64,000 nt of DNA from Fodinibius roseus (GTDB taxonomy: Bacteria; Bacteroidota; Rhodothermia; Balneolales; Balneolaceae): NCBI RefSeq assembly GCF_900129315.1, contig NZ_FQUS01000002.1, forward strand, positions 62,001-126,000, read 5' to 3'. Positions 10,970-20,950 of the stretch are shown one piece after another (position 1 is the stretch's first letter; every line of letters begins with the position of its first letter). Position numbers and translations under genes: made by a program. The notes below the pieces were generated by a model, which was not told where the DNA came from, searched no databases, and worked only from the letters and a program-made list of their open reading frames with translations.

Positions 10970-13378
10970 TTACTTAAGTCGTTTAGCCGTTTTCATAATA
11001 TCACTCAGAACGCCTGCGGCTGTTACCTCCTTTCCCGCGCCCGGACCCTGAATGACCAACGGCGTCTGGCTATAGAATGTAGAAAAAATCTGGATAAGAT
11101 TGTCTGTTCCCTTTAGCTGTCCGATTGGTGAATTTACGGGAATGGATTCAATACCTATAGAAATTTTTCCCTCAACTAATTGTCCCGTGTATCGTAGCGT
11201 TTCATTGTTACTTTGAGCTTCCAGCATGCGCTGCTGCCACTGTTCATCGTATTTTTTCAAGCGTGTAAGAAAGGCTGATTTATCGACTTGTGCAAGTTCT
11301 TCCGGAATGAGTGATTCGACCTGTAATTCTTCGCGCTCTATTTTCAGGCCCAGGGTGCGGGCAAGGGTCAAAAATTTGCGGGCCACATCTTCTCCGGACA
11401 GGTCGTCGCGGGGATCCGGCTCCGCATAACCGAGTTCACGTGCCTTTATGATGGCCTCGCTAAACGGGATACCTTTTTCGAGCTGATTAAACAGGTAGGT
11501 CATAGTACCGGAGACAACTCCTGATATTTTCTGAATTTCGTCGTTGCTGTCCTGCAGGTCCTCGAGCGTAGCGATAACAGGCAGCCCTGCCCCAACGGTC
11601 GTTTCGTATCGAAAAGAGGCGTTATTTTGCTGTGCTTCTTTTTGGAGCCTGTCAAAGTATGATTGTTCAAGGGTATTCGCCAGCTTGCTGGGGGTGACAA
11701 TATGGATTCCGCTGGCAAAGAGCCGGGGATACAGGCGCGCTACTTCCTCGCTGCCGGTGGCATCCACAAAAATAATATTGTGCCGGAACGACTGGGTAAG
11801 CTTTTCCAGCAGAAGAGACCAGTCGGTTTCAACGGCATCGGACCAGTCCAGGGCTTCCCGGGACATATCCAGTCCCCGGTCGTCCCATAACGCGTGCCGG
11901 CTGTTGCACGTTCCCAGCAGCCGGAAATGGAGATCCTTAGTATCAGCGGCGGCAAGCTGATGAAGCAGCGTCTGTCCCACCGCACCCGTTCCCGCTACGA
12001 AAAGATCGATCGTCGTTTGCCTGTGCTGCAGGTAATCGTTGAGCAGGCGGGCTGCCCGGCGCGCCTCATCTTCTTCAAACAGGAAGGAGATAAACCGCTC
12101 GTCGCTGTTCCTGTTGATGTGGAGCGGCTGCAAATTTTTTGAAGCCAGCAGATCCCAGATCCGTTTGGTGAGCTGTTCGCCCTCCCTGAAGTGATTGCTG
12201 AATTTTTTAACTTTGTAAAGATGCTCCCGGGGATTGAGTGCGATATCCCGCTCCCGGGCCCAGCTTTTGATCAGCTCTCGCACCTCGTCATAGAACGGTT
12301 GGCGGATGAGAAAGCGCGCAGGTTCAAAAGAGGAGCTGCGGTGAAAGGAGATCGTTTCGTCGTCGGGCCGGTCCCTCAGTTGGTCCTTCAGCTTTTGCAG
12401 CAGGTCCCACCCATATTGGTCCTCCACCTGCAGCCGGGTAAAGGGGCCCGTAACCGTGATGGTTTTGAACGCCCCGTTGGATTGATGGTCGCTGTGGATG
12501 CGTGTGCCCGGATGCGAAGGATTGTAACTGTTTTTCACCAGCACCGTGGTATCCTTGTTCGAAATAGGTCGTATCGTTTTGGGATGAATCACTTTGGCCC
12601 CGTGTGCTGAAAGCTCCCCGATGTCTGCAAAGCTGAGCTCATCGATCGGCCGGGCGGTGGGCACCCACCGGGGGTCGGCCGAAAGGACGCCGTTGACATC
12701 CGTCCAGATTTCGAGGTGATCGGCCTCAAGCGCGTCGGCTATGATACCGGCGGTATAGTCGGATCCCGAGCGTCCCAGGGTGGTGATACGCTGGTGGGCG
12801 TCGGAACCGATAAAACCGGTAATTACGGGGATTGTAGCGGGATTCTGTAAAAACCTGCGAGCGAGTTTCCGCGTGGCCGCAGGCTGCACCCGTGCCTGCC
12901 CGAACGTTGAGTCCGTTTTAATAAACTGATGGGCTTCAAAAGCTTCCGCATCCAGATCTCGGTTGGAGAGGGTCGCGGCAAAAATAAGAGCGGAGGCCCG
13001 CTCTCCCACCGAGAGGATACGGTCTTTCCAGGCCTCGCGATCACTGTTTCGCAGCTGCTCATCCCGGGTGGTCCGGCCGAGTTCTTCAAACAGTTCGCGC
13101 AGCTGTTGCCTGCGCGGGTGGTCCGGCCCCGGCTCTGTCAGCTGGTCAAACAGCTCCAGATGTTTCTGCTCCAGGCGATGGATCCGTTGTTCCGCTCCCC
13201 CGGGGTTGTCCGCCAATGCGATCAGGGCGTCAGTCACATCTTTCAGGGCAGAAACGACCACAAAAGGACGGGCCGATTTCGACCGCTCTATGACCACCCG
13301 GGCAGCCTGCTCTATAAAAGCCGCATTCTGCAGCGAAGTGCCCCCAAATTTTAAAATATGTATCGGAAGTTGTTTCAT
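10970..13378 (-). CDS. thrA: Bifunctional aspartokinase / homoserine dehydrogenase
   Basis: Catalyses the first and third steps from aspartate to homoserine, supplying methionine and threonine synthesis. 802 residues. The aspartokinase domain (about 1-300) has the HILKFGGTS lysine/ATP motif and GRSGSDYTAG near 209-218. A regulatory linker with ACT folds follows (about 310-460). The homoserine dehydrogenase domain has the NAD(P) loop LFVAGTGAVGQTL near 472-484, and later GVVSGTMTYLFN and ELGYAEPDPRDDLSGEDV. The start lies 2 bp from the metX stop, so the two are tightly coupled. E. coli ThrA and MetL share this fusion; with a SAM riboswitch upstream the role here leans to methionine supply. Confidence 0.96.
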   Translation of the reverse strand: MKQLPIHILKFGGTSLQNAAFIEQAARVVIERSKSARPFVVVSALKDVTDALIALADNPGGAEQRIHRLEQKHLELFDQLTEPGPDHPRRQQLRELFEELGRTTRDEQLRNSDREAWKDRILSVGERASALIFAATLSNRDLDAEAFEAHQFIKTDSTFGQARVQPAATRKLARRFLQNPATIPVITGFIGSDAHQRITTLGRSGSDYTAGIIADALEADHLEIWTDVNGVLSADPRWVPTARPIDELSFADIGELSAHGAKVIHPKTIRPISNKDTTVLVKNSYNPSHPGTRIHSDHQSNGAFKTITVTGPFTRLQVEDQYGWDLLQKLKDQLRDRPDDETISFHRSSSFEPARFLIRQPFYDEVRELIKSWARERDIALNPREHLYKVKKFSNHFREGEQLTKRIWDLLASKNLQPLHINRNSDERFISFLFEEDEARRAARLLNDYLQHRQTTIDLFVAGTGAVGQTLLHQLAAADTKDLHFRLLGTCNSRHALWDDRGLDMSREALDWSDAVETDWSLLLEKLTQSFRHNIIFVDATGSEEVARLYPRLFASGIHIVTPSKLANTLEQSYFDRLQKEAQQNNASFRYETTVGAGLPVIATLEDLQDSNDEIQKISGVVSGTMTYLFNQLEKGIPFSEAIIKARELGYAEPDPRDDLSGEDVARKFLTLARTLGLKIEREELQVESLIPEELAQVDKSAFLTRLKKYDEQWQQRMLEAQSNNETLRYTGQLVEGKISIGIESIPVNSPIGQLKGTDNLIQIFSTFYSQTPLVIQGPGAGKEVTAAGVLSDIMKTAKRLK

Positions 13379-13380
13379 CG

Positions 13381-14433
13381 TCAGGACGAGAGCGTTGGTC
13401 TTGGTGTTTCAGTTATAAAGGACGTGATAAGATCGTTCATCTGTTCAAACTCCATCAGAAAAGCGTCATGTCCGTGTACGGAACGGATCTCACGGTACCG
13501 GGCGTCGGGCAACAGCTCAGCCAGCTCCTGCTGTTCCTGCACCGGGTAGAGCAGGTCGGTGTCGATACCGATCACCAGGGTGGGAATATCCAGCTGTCCC
13601 AGTACCCCTTGGTACGATGGCCGATTGCGGGCCACGTCATGGCTGTCCATTGCCTGGCTGAGCCGCACATAGGAAACCGCATCAAACCGATCCACCAGTT
13701 TTTGTCCCTGGTAGTTGAGGTACGATTCTACCTGGAACTGATCCCCGTCTTCCTGGGGCAGCCGGCCGAACTTATTTTCGTAGTCCGCATCGGACCGGTA
13801 GCTGATCATGGCGATCATGCGGGCCAGCGCTAATCCTTTCCTGGGGGGCTGGTCTGCGCTGTAGTAGCCCTCCTTCCAGTTCGGATCATTGTAGATGGCC
13901 TGCCGCTGGGTGTGGCTGATTCCGATCGCCCAGGGACTGTGGGCCTTGCCCATGCCGACAAAGACCGCGGAGCGGGGACGATCGTCCATAATGCACCACT
14001 CCAGGGCCTGCATACCGCCCATGGACCCGCCAATGACCAGTTCAATGCCGGTAATCCGGAGTTCATCGAGCAGTTTTTGTTGCAGTCGAACCATATCCCG
14101 AATCGTAATTTCCGGGAAATCAATGCGATACGGCCGACCGGTTTCCGGGTTTTGGCTCGTGGGTCCGCTGCTGCCGTAACAGCTGCCCAGCGAATTGATA
14201 CAGATAATAAACTGCTGTTCGGGGTCAAGCGTTTTGCCCGGCCCAAACAGCCCGCCAAACCATTCGTCCACGGCCGTATTGCCGGTAAGAGCGTGACAAA
14301 CAAGAAAGACATTATTCCGGGCATTATTCAGTTCGCCCCATGTCTGGTACGCCACGAGGGGTTCCGGGATGGCCTGCCCCGACTCGGTGACGAAAGGTTC
14401 TTTTAGCTTGTGTTGTTGTACGCCTTTGTTCAT
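13381..14433 (-). CDS. metX: Homoserine O-acetyltransferase
   Basis: Alpha/beta-hydrolase that acetylates homoserine, giving the substrate used by MetY. 350 residues. Nucleophile elbow GGSMGG with S137; the acid is probably in IGIDTDLLYP and the histidine in VHGHDAFL near the C-terminus. The order metY-osmC-metX-thrA places all steps from aspartate semialdehyde to homocysteine in one transcription unit. Some MetX-annotated enzymes use succinyl-CoA, which the sequence alone does not exclude. Confidence 0.95.
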   Translation of the reverse strand: MNKGVQQHKLKEPFVTESGQAIPEPLVAYQTWGELNNARNNVFLVCHALTGNTAVDEWFGGLFGPGKTLDPEQQFIICINSLGSCYGSSGPTSQNPETGRPYRIDFPEITIRDMVRLQQKLLDELRITGIELVIGGSMGGMQALEWCIMDDRPRSAVFVGMGKAHSPWAIGISHTQRQAIYNDPNWKEGYYSADQPPRKGLALARMIAMISYRSDADYENKFGRLPQEDGDQFQVESYLNYQGQKLVDRFDAVSYVRLSQAMDSHDVARNRPSYQGVLGQLDIPTLVIGIDTDLLYPVQEQQELAELLPDARYREIRSVHGHDAFLMEFEQMNDLITSFITETPRPTLSS

Positions 14434-14501
14434 AATAAGATATATCTGTCAGACAACAAGGTTGTCCGGCGGATTTAACACATTATATAATATATGGTTG
14501 C

Positions 14502-15044
14502 TCAGCTGACGAAATTGATGGTTCCTTCTACCGGCACGGGATTTTCAATGATGTCCAGGACCGGACAGTTTTTATAGGAAATTTCTTCCAGCTGCTTCAA
14601 CTTCTTCTCATCCGTTTCGTCCGTTTCAATTTCCGTAATGAGGTTCACGTCATTAAATCCGGGCCGGGCGTCATCCGATAGATTCAGGAAACCGCGCAGG
14701 TCAAGGTTACCGGTTGTTTTTATCGTAACTGACTTTACGTTGATGCCGAGGGCCAGTGCATGTGCTTTGATCACGATTTCCTGGCAGGCAGCCAATGCGG
14801 CCAATACGTACTCCACGGGTGATGCGCCCCGGTTAGTGCCGCCGAGGCTTTCCGGCTCGTCGGAGACAAACTGAAATTCCCGCACGTTGATTTCAGACTG
14901 AAGTCCTTTTTCGAGTTTGGACTCGGCCCTGAAAGAAACATCCGCTTTTTCGGGATTGCTGTTGATCTCCTTGGCGAGGGCCTGCACAGCCTGGATGACG
15001 TTTTGGTCAAGAGTTTGTTGTTCTTTAACAGTAGTAGTACTCAT
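14502..15044 (-). CDS. OsmC family peroxidase-like protein
   Basis: OsmC/Ohr-fold protein of 180 residues. The two conserved cysteines are in ALAACQEIVIKAHAL and in the C-terminal NCPVLDII motif. Known members reduce organic hydroperoxides through this cysteine pair. Many Bacteroidota have an OsmC gene beside sulfur-amino-acid genes, as here between metX and metY. It may handle thiol or sulfide stress, but that role is inference from neighbourhood. Confidence 0.85.
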   Translation of the reverse strand: MSTTTVKEQQTLDQNVIQAVQALAKEINSNPEKADVSFRAESKLEKGLQSEINVREFQFVSDEPESLGGTNRGASPVEYVLAALAACQEIVIKAHALALGINVKSVTIKTTGNLDLRGFLNLSDDARPGFNDVNLITEIETDETDEKKLKQLEEISYKNCPVLDIIENPVPVEGTINFVS

Positions 15045-15115
15045 ATGATGCTATTAATTCAATGGATGTATTGTAACAGGCCCTGCCGCTGGTGCTGCAG
15101 GGCGCTGTCTGTGAG

Positions 15116-16959
<1,844 letters not shown>

Positions 16960-17001
16960 TCCGTTGTTTGCTTTATATCAAATTAGCATGAATACCAGAG
17001 A

Positions 17002-17130
17002 ATTTTGCAAAAGCGTTTTTGTTTAATCTCCGTTTTTTCGCGCATTCAAATCATCGCATAGGCGTTATATGCTGTGGTTTGGAATTCGTTCAGGGGTTCA
17101 TATTGACCAAAATCGCTGGTTTTCCAAAAC
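17002..17130 (+). repeat. Palindromic intergenic repeat, copy A
   Basis: About 129 bp lying between the riboswitch terminator and the CoA-binding gene, so it would sit in that operon's 5' leader. It begins TTTTGCAAAAGCG, ends GCTGGTTTTCCAAAAC, and shares the core GCTGTGGTTT...GAAT..CG.TCAGGGGTT.ATATTGACCA with copies B and C. The two halves are imperfect reverse complements, and the centre contains GCATA/TATGC. All three copies have the same orientation. Confidence 0.75.
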
Positions 17131-17139
17131 CTCTGCCAA

Positions 17140-17193
17140 TAAAAAAGCCTCTCCCCGAATCTTGCTTCCGGAGCGAAGATTCGCAGAGAGGCT
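17140..17193 (-). terminator. Riboswitch expression-platform terminator
   Basis: On the minus strand AGCCTCTC and GAGAGGCT close a long hairpin that also pairs CGAATCTT with AAGATTCG. It is followed directly by TTTTTTATT. It lies 30 nt after the SAM-I aptamer and before the CoA-binding/metY operon, as expected for transcriptional attenuation when SAM is abundant. Confidence 0.9.
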
Positions 17194-17222
17194 ATTCAGT
17201 CACAGTCTGATGCTGAATGAAG

Positions 17223-17377
17223 TCTCTTTATTTATCTTCCTCCGGACTACTGGAGCAGGACGTAGCACCTTCCTCCCCGGCATATCAAATAAATTATTAC
17301 AGTATACTTTAACATGCGCCGGGCAGAGCGGTTGCTAAGGCGTCTTCGGGCCTGTTCCCTCAGCCTTTCTTGATAAC
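17223..17377 (-). ncRNA. SAM-I (S-box) riboswitch
   Basis: Read on the minus strand the S-box signature blocks occur in order: TTATCAAGAAAGGC, then TGAGGGAACAGGCCCGAAGA, then CGCCTTAGCAACC, a variable P3/P4 arm, then GGAAGGTGCTACGTCCTGC, and the closing GATAA that pairs with the opening TTATC. The aptamer precedes a terminator and then CoA-binding/metY/osmC/metX/thrA. This matches the known role of SAM-I riboswitches, which switch methionine genes off when SAM is plentiful. Recognised from sequence blocks, not from a covariance search. Confidence 0.93.
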
Positions 17378-17407
17378 AATGCTCAGTAATTAAAAAGAAC
17401 AGTGCAT

Positions 17408-17439
17408 AAAAAAAGCCCTCCGGGATTTTTCCGAAGGGC
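17408..17439 (-). terminator. Rho-independent terminator after the M1 peptidase / small-ORF unit
   Basis: A 9-bp stem (minus strand GCCCTTCGG and CCGGAGGGC, one U-G pair) with a 7-nt loop AAAAATC is followed by TTTTTTTAT. It insulates the riboswitch-controlled operon from transcription arriving from the era/peptidase side. Confidence 0.9.
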
Positions 17440-17455
17440 CTTCAATTTGGTTCAA

Positions 17456-17560
17456 TCAAATGAAACGAATCAGACCTTCGGATGTGTGCAAAGCATACAA
17501 AATCGAATCATGCACATCCGGCAGCAGGTAATATGGTTGACTATTCGTTTCATCGGACAT
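17456..17560 (-). other. 34-codon ORF or structured small RNA ahead of a terminator
   Basis: On the minus strand an ATG (17560) opens 34 codons ending in TGA; the translation begins MSDETNSQPYYLLPDVHDS. The same stretch is built of nested inverted repeats: ATGAAACGAAT (17460-17470) pairs perfectly with 17543-17553, and CGGATGTG (17479-17486) pairs with 17513-17520. The terminator follows 17 nt after the stop and a plausible promoter precedes it. It could be a small protein, a structured small RNA, or both. I recognise no family. Confidence 0.45.
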
Positions 17561-17580
17561 CTGTTTATAATTTCAAGGCT

Positions 17581-17609
17581 AACATAAATGTTTTTTGGAA
17601 ACCATACAA
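17581..17609 (-). promoter_or_regulatory. Candidate promoter for the small ORF/RNA
   Basis: On the minus strand TTGTAT (17604-17609) and TATGTT (17581-17586) are separated by 17 bp, about 20 bp upstream of the ATG of the small ORF. Only a consensus match supports it. Confidence 0.35.
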
Positions 17610-17710
17610 GTTTTAATAACAGTTTTACCCGTATTTTTCATTCCCGCCGGGCGGGATTTCCACTTCTGCTACAGACCAAAAGGTTGACCGGCTCCGCCGG
17701 TGTTAACCAA

Positions 17711-19402
17711 CTACGGCTTCGAAAGGGAATCGGTCCGAATATAGAAATTCGGGTCCACCTCCAGCGTATTAGTGTCCCGCAGCCGGATGGTCTTCCATCG
17801 TTCGGATACCGGATAGATAAAAGAGTATTCCCCGCCCGTCACCCGCACCTTCAGCGGCATGTCAAAATGGGGGAGGTCCGCCTGCCAGCGATAGTGGAGG
17901 CGGTTGAGATCATCTATATAATACCGGAGGACCGGCAGTCCGCCGTAGTGCAGGTACTGGTCAAAGAGGTCATCCAGCTCCCGGCCCGAGTGACGAATGA
18001 TATATCGCTCGACCTGGCCGGCGGTAACGGTTTGATGACGAAACGTTTTATTGAGCCCGCGCAGAATGTTTTTCCAGGTGGAGTCGTCGTCAATGATATG
18101 GCGAATCATATGCAGCATGTTATGGGCCTTGTAATACATGTCCCCGGATCCCTCGTCATTGAGTCCGTATCTCCCGGTCACCGGCTGCCTGTTTTGAATC
18201 CTGTCGCGCAGGCCCCTCGTATATTCCGCGGCGGCCTGTTTCCCGAACCGGCACTCGGTGTAGATGGACTCGGCATAGCTGGTAAAGCCCTCGTGGCCCC
18301 ACATATCCGCAATGTCTTTGGTCGTGATGTTATTGCCCCACCACTCGTGGGCCGACTCATGGACCAGGATAAAATCCCACTTGAGTCCCCACCCGGTGCC
18401 GGAAAGGTCCTCTCCCCGGTAACCGTTTTGAAAACGGTTGCCATAGGCGACGGCACTTTGATGCTCCATGCCCAGATAAGGCGTTTCCACCAGCTTATAG
18501 CTGTCCTCGTAAAAAGGGTAGGGGCCGAACCAGTCCTCAAAACAGCGCATCATCGGCTTTACCTGCCGGAACTGCTCCTTTGCCTTGTCCAGGTGTTGCT
18601 CCAGCACCCAGTAATCCAGGTCCAGTTTGCCGTCTTCGCCCTTGAAGGTATCGCTGAAATGCACGTAATGGCCGGCATTGACGGCGATATTATAATTATT
18701 GATGGGGTTGGAGACAAACCAGCTCCAGGTGGTCGTGCCGTTGGCGTGCCGGATCGTATCCCGGAGACGCCCGTTGGATACGTTTACCAGCGGGTCGGGC
18801 ACGGTGATGTGGATACTCATACTGTCGGGTTCGGCCGTTTGATGATCTTTGTTCGGCCACCAGGCGCTGGCCCCCAGTCCCTGGTTGGCGGTTGCGATCC
18901 AGGGGTTGCCCCTTGGGTCCTCCGCCCAGATAAATCCCCCGTCCCACGGAGGATTTTCCGCCACTTTGGGCTGCCCGTGGTAATGGACGGAAAGGGTATA
19001 AAGGGAATCACGGCTCAGGGTAGTAGGGACCTCCACAAAGTAGGCGCTGCTGTTGCCTGCCCGCTGCCAGGACAGCTCCCGCCCGTCCTGGGTCACGCGG
19101 TCGATCCGGAGGGGCGGCTGAAGATCTATCTGCAGCTTTCGGGGGGACCCGGTAACGCGGTAGGTGATGCTGTTGTACCCGCGGATGGAAGAGTCCTCCG
19201 GCTGGACGGCGACATGGAGATCGTAGTAGGTGACCTCCCACCAGGCCCGCTGGGGGGTGACGGACCCGCGAAGGGTGTCTGCCCGGGTGGCAGGAAGGGC
19301 GGCCTGCTCCTGCCCGTCCGCCGGCCGCGCAAAGGCAACAGACAGCAGCAGGAATAACCCGATTCGAAATAACAAGCAGGTCGTTGGACTGTTCATAAGC
19401 AA
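17711..19402 (-). CDS. M1 family metallopeptidase (exported)
   Basis: Zinc aminopeptidase-like protein of 563 residues. An N-terminal signal peptide (about 1-30, hydrophobic FRIGLFLLLSVAFA then ADGQ) predicts export. A beta-rich N-domain precedes the catalytic domain, with GMEHQ near 311-315 (the GAMEN-like exopeptidase motif) and zinc site HESAH (348-352) with the third ligand E371. It is short compared with full-length M1 enzymes (about 850-900 residues) and lacks the long C-terminal helical domain, as in other compact bacterial M1 proteins. It lies downstream of era and may trim peptides in the periplasm. Confidence 0.9.
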   Translation of the reverse strand: MLMNSPTTCLLFRIGLFLLLSVAFARPADGQEQAALPATRADTLRGSVTPQRAWWEVTYYDLHVAVQPEDSSIRGYNSITYRVTGSPRKLQIDLQPPLRIDRVTQDGRELSWQRAGNSSAYFVEVPTTLSRDSLYTLSVHYHGQPKVAENPPWDGGFIWAEDPRGNPWIATANQGLGASAWWPNKDHQTAEPDSMSIHITVPDPLVNVSNGRLRDTIRHANGTTTWSWFVSNPINNYNIAVNAGHYVHFSDTFKGEDGKLDLDYWVLEQHLDKAKEQFRQVKPMMRCFEDWFGPYPFYEDSYKLVETPYLGMEHQSAVAYGNRFQNGYRGEDLSGTGWGLKWDFILVHESAHEWWGNNITTKDIADMWGHEGFTSYAESIYTECRFGKQAAAEYTRGLRDRIQNRQPVTGRYGLNDEGSGDMYYKAHNMLHMIRHIIDDDSTWKNILRGLNKTFRHQTVTAGQVERYIIRHSGRELDDLFDQYLHYGGLPVLRYYIDDLNRLHYRWQADLPHFDMPLKVRVTGGEYSFIYPVSERWKTIRLRDTNTLEVDPNFYIRTDSLSKP

Positions 19403-19439
19403 GTCAGAGGATTCCGTGAATAGTAACCGTCATAGAAAG

Positions 19440-19568
19440 CTTTGCAAAACCGTTCTTCTGGCCCATTGCTGCATTATCGCGAACGAAACATCATCAAATA
19501 TTCTTTACACGCTGTGGTTTTGAATACGCTCGGGGTTGATATCGACCAGCATTCCCGGTTTTCCAAAG
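19440..19568 (+). repeat. Palindromic intergenic repeat, copy B
   Basis: Lies between the start of the M1 peptidase gene and the stop of era. It is bounded by near-perfect terminal inverted repeats CTTTGCAAAACCG and CGGTTTTCCAAAG (12 of 13 match). It shares ACACGCTGTGGTTTTGAAT, GCTCGGGGTTGATATCGACC and TCCCGGTTTTCCAAA with copies A and C. Confidence 0.75.
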
Positions 19569-19586
19569 GTCGCTCTGGTATTAATA

Positions 19587-20480
19587 TTAATATCCATACC
19601 CATAATGCCGCACGCGGTTGGGATCTTCCCGCCATTTGTCGCGCACCTTCACGTGCAGGTCCAGATACACTTTTTTCTCGACAAACTCCTCGATCACCTC
19701 GCGGGCGTTCCGGCCCAGTTGCTTGATGGCCTTGCCGCCCTTGCCGATGAGAATCCCTTTTTGGGAGTCGCGGTTCACAATAATATCCGCGCTGATATAA
19801 TCCAGGTCGTCGCGCTCGTCGTACTGCACGATCTCAATCGTCGAGGAGTAGGGGATCTCCTGGTGATAGCGTAAAAAGAGCTGCTCGCGAATCATCTCCG
19901 CCACAAAAAAGCGTACCGGCTGCTCGCTGAGCATATCCTTCGGATAGAAAGGCGGTCCCTCTTTGAGGTTGGTTTTGATGGTATCCATCAGCTCCTGGAG
20001 TCCCTCCCCGTTGAGGGCCGAAACCAGCAGGGTGTCGTCAAAGTCGAATTTCTCCCGGATGTTTTTGGCCACGACTTCCGTCTGCTGCCCGGAGGTTTTA
20101 TCAATTTTGTTGATCACCAGGAAGATCTTTTTTCCCTTCAGCGAGGAAAGCATCTCGAAAATGCGTCCCGGCACCTCATAGTCGGTGACATCCACAATGA
20201 GCAGGATGATATCCGCATCGGCGCGGGCGCGGTCGACGGTCTTCATCATGGCTTTCTGCAGCTCATACCGCGGGTTGATGACGCCGGGGGTATCCAAAAA
20301 AATAATCTGCAGGTCGTCTTCCGAATGGATGCCCAGGATCTGGTGCCGGGTGGTCTGCGGCTTGTGGGTGGTGATCGATACCTTGCTGCCCAGCAGCCGG
20401 TTCATGAGCGTCGATTTGCCCGCATTCGGCTTGCCGATAATAGCGACGTAGCCCGATTTATGTCCCGCTGTATGCTCCAT
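19587..20480 (-). CDS. era: GTPase Era
   Basis: Essential GTPase that binds the 3' end of 16S rRNA and helps assemble the 30S subunit. 297 residues. G1 GKPNAGKST (about 17-25), G3 DTPGV, G4 NKIDK, then a C-terminal KH domain with GKGGKAIKQLGRNAR. It ends in the family-typical basic and aromatic tail (HYGYGY). Followed on the same strand by the M1 peptidase. Flanked at both ends by the 13-bp palindromic AT sequence ATTAATATTAATA (19580-19592 and 20493-20505). Confidence 0.97.
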   Translation of the reverse strand: MEHTAGHKSGYVAIIGKPNAGKSTLMNRLLGSKVSITTHKPQTTRHQILGIHSEDDLQIIFLDTPGVINPRYELQKAMMKTVDRARADADIILLIVDVTDYEVPGRIFEMLSSLKGKKIFLVINKIDKTSGQQTEVVAKNIREKFDFDDTLLVSALNGEGLQELMDTIKTNLKEGPPFYPKDMLSEQPVRFFVAEMIREQLFLRYHQEIPYSSTIEIVQYDERDDLDYISADIIVNRDSQKGILIGKGGKAIKQLGRNAREVIEEFVEKKVYLDLHVKVRDKWREDPNRVRHYGYGY

Positions 20481-20720
20481 ACTACTTTTTACATTAATAT
20501 TAATACGTTGCTAACCTGTATTTCTCACAAAAATTTATGGTATATTGTTGTAACCTTTTGATATATATGAACATATATCGTTTTTAGAGGCCAGAAAATT
20601 ATAACAGTGTGTAACATACTGCGAAATTGGTCCATCAGCGGCGTTGAAGATAAAAAGAGTGTGCTCAACGTACCGTGGTAGGTCTCCGCTGCTATTTTTC
20701 CTTCGCCTTGCTGAAGTACA

Positions 20721-20746
20721 AATTTCTTGGTGAAAATCCGGGTTAA
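20721..20746 (+). repeat. 26-27 bp intergenic repeat, copy 2
   Basis: AATTTCTTGGTGAAAATCC followed by GGGTTAA matches 4636-4662 apart from one inserted base and two substitutions. It lies in the gene-free stretch 20481-20798, about 50 bp before repeat copy C. I see no gene in that stretch. Confidence 0.5.
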
Positions 20747-20798
20747 TGTTGAAATGAAGATAACAATACCGTGGGATCAATCCACAGATCACAGAGAC

Positions 20799-20950
20799 CT
20801 TTGCAAAGCCGTTGTTTTGCCCAACCTCTACATTTTCATTTTTGCGATTTCAAAAGCCTCATGTATCGCCTGTATATGTACTTAATATATACACTGCGGT
20901 TCAAAATCGCTCAGGAGTTTGTATTGAGCAAGATTCCTGGTTTTCAACCT
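20799..20950 (+). repeat. Palindromic intergenic repeat, copy C
   Basis: About 150 bp, beginning CTTTGCAAAGCCGTT and ending CCTGGTTTTCAACC. Its last bases overlap the pdxJ stop codon (20944-20946). It shares TGCGGTTCAAAATCGCTCAG and GTATTGAGCA..ATTCCTGGTTTTC with copies A and B. The longer centre forms its own hairpin, TGTATAT against ATATACA. GCGATTTCAAAAG in the left half pairs imperfectly with the right half. Confidence 0.7.
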
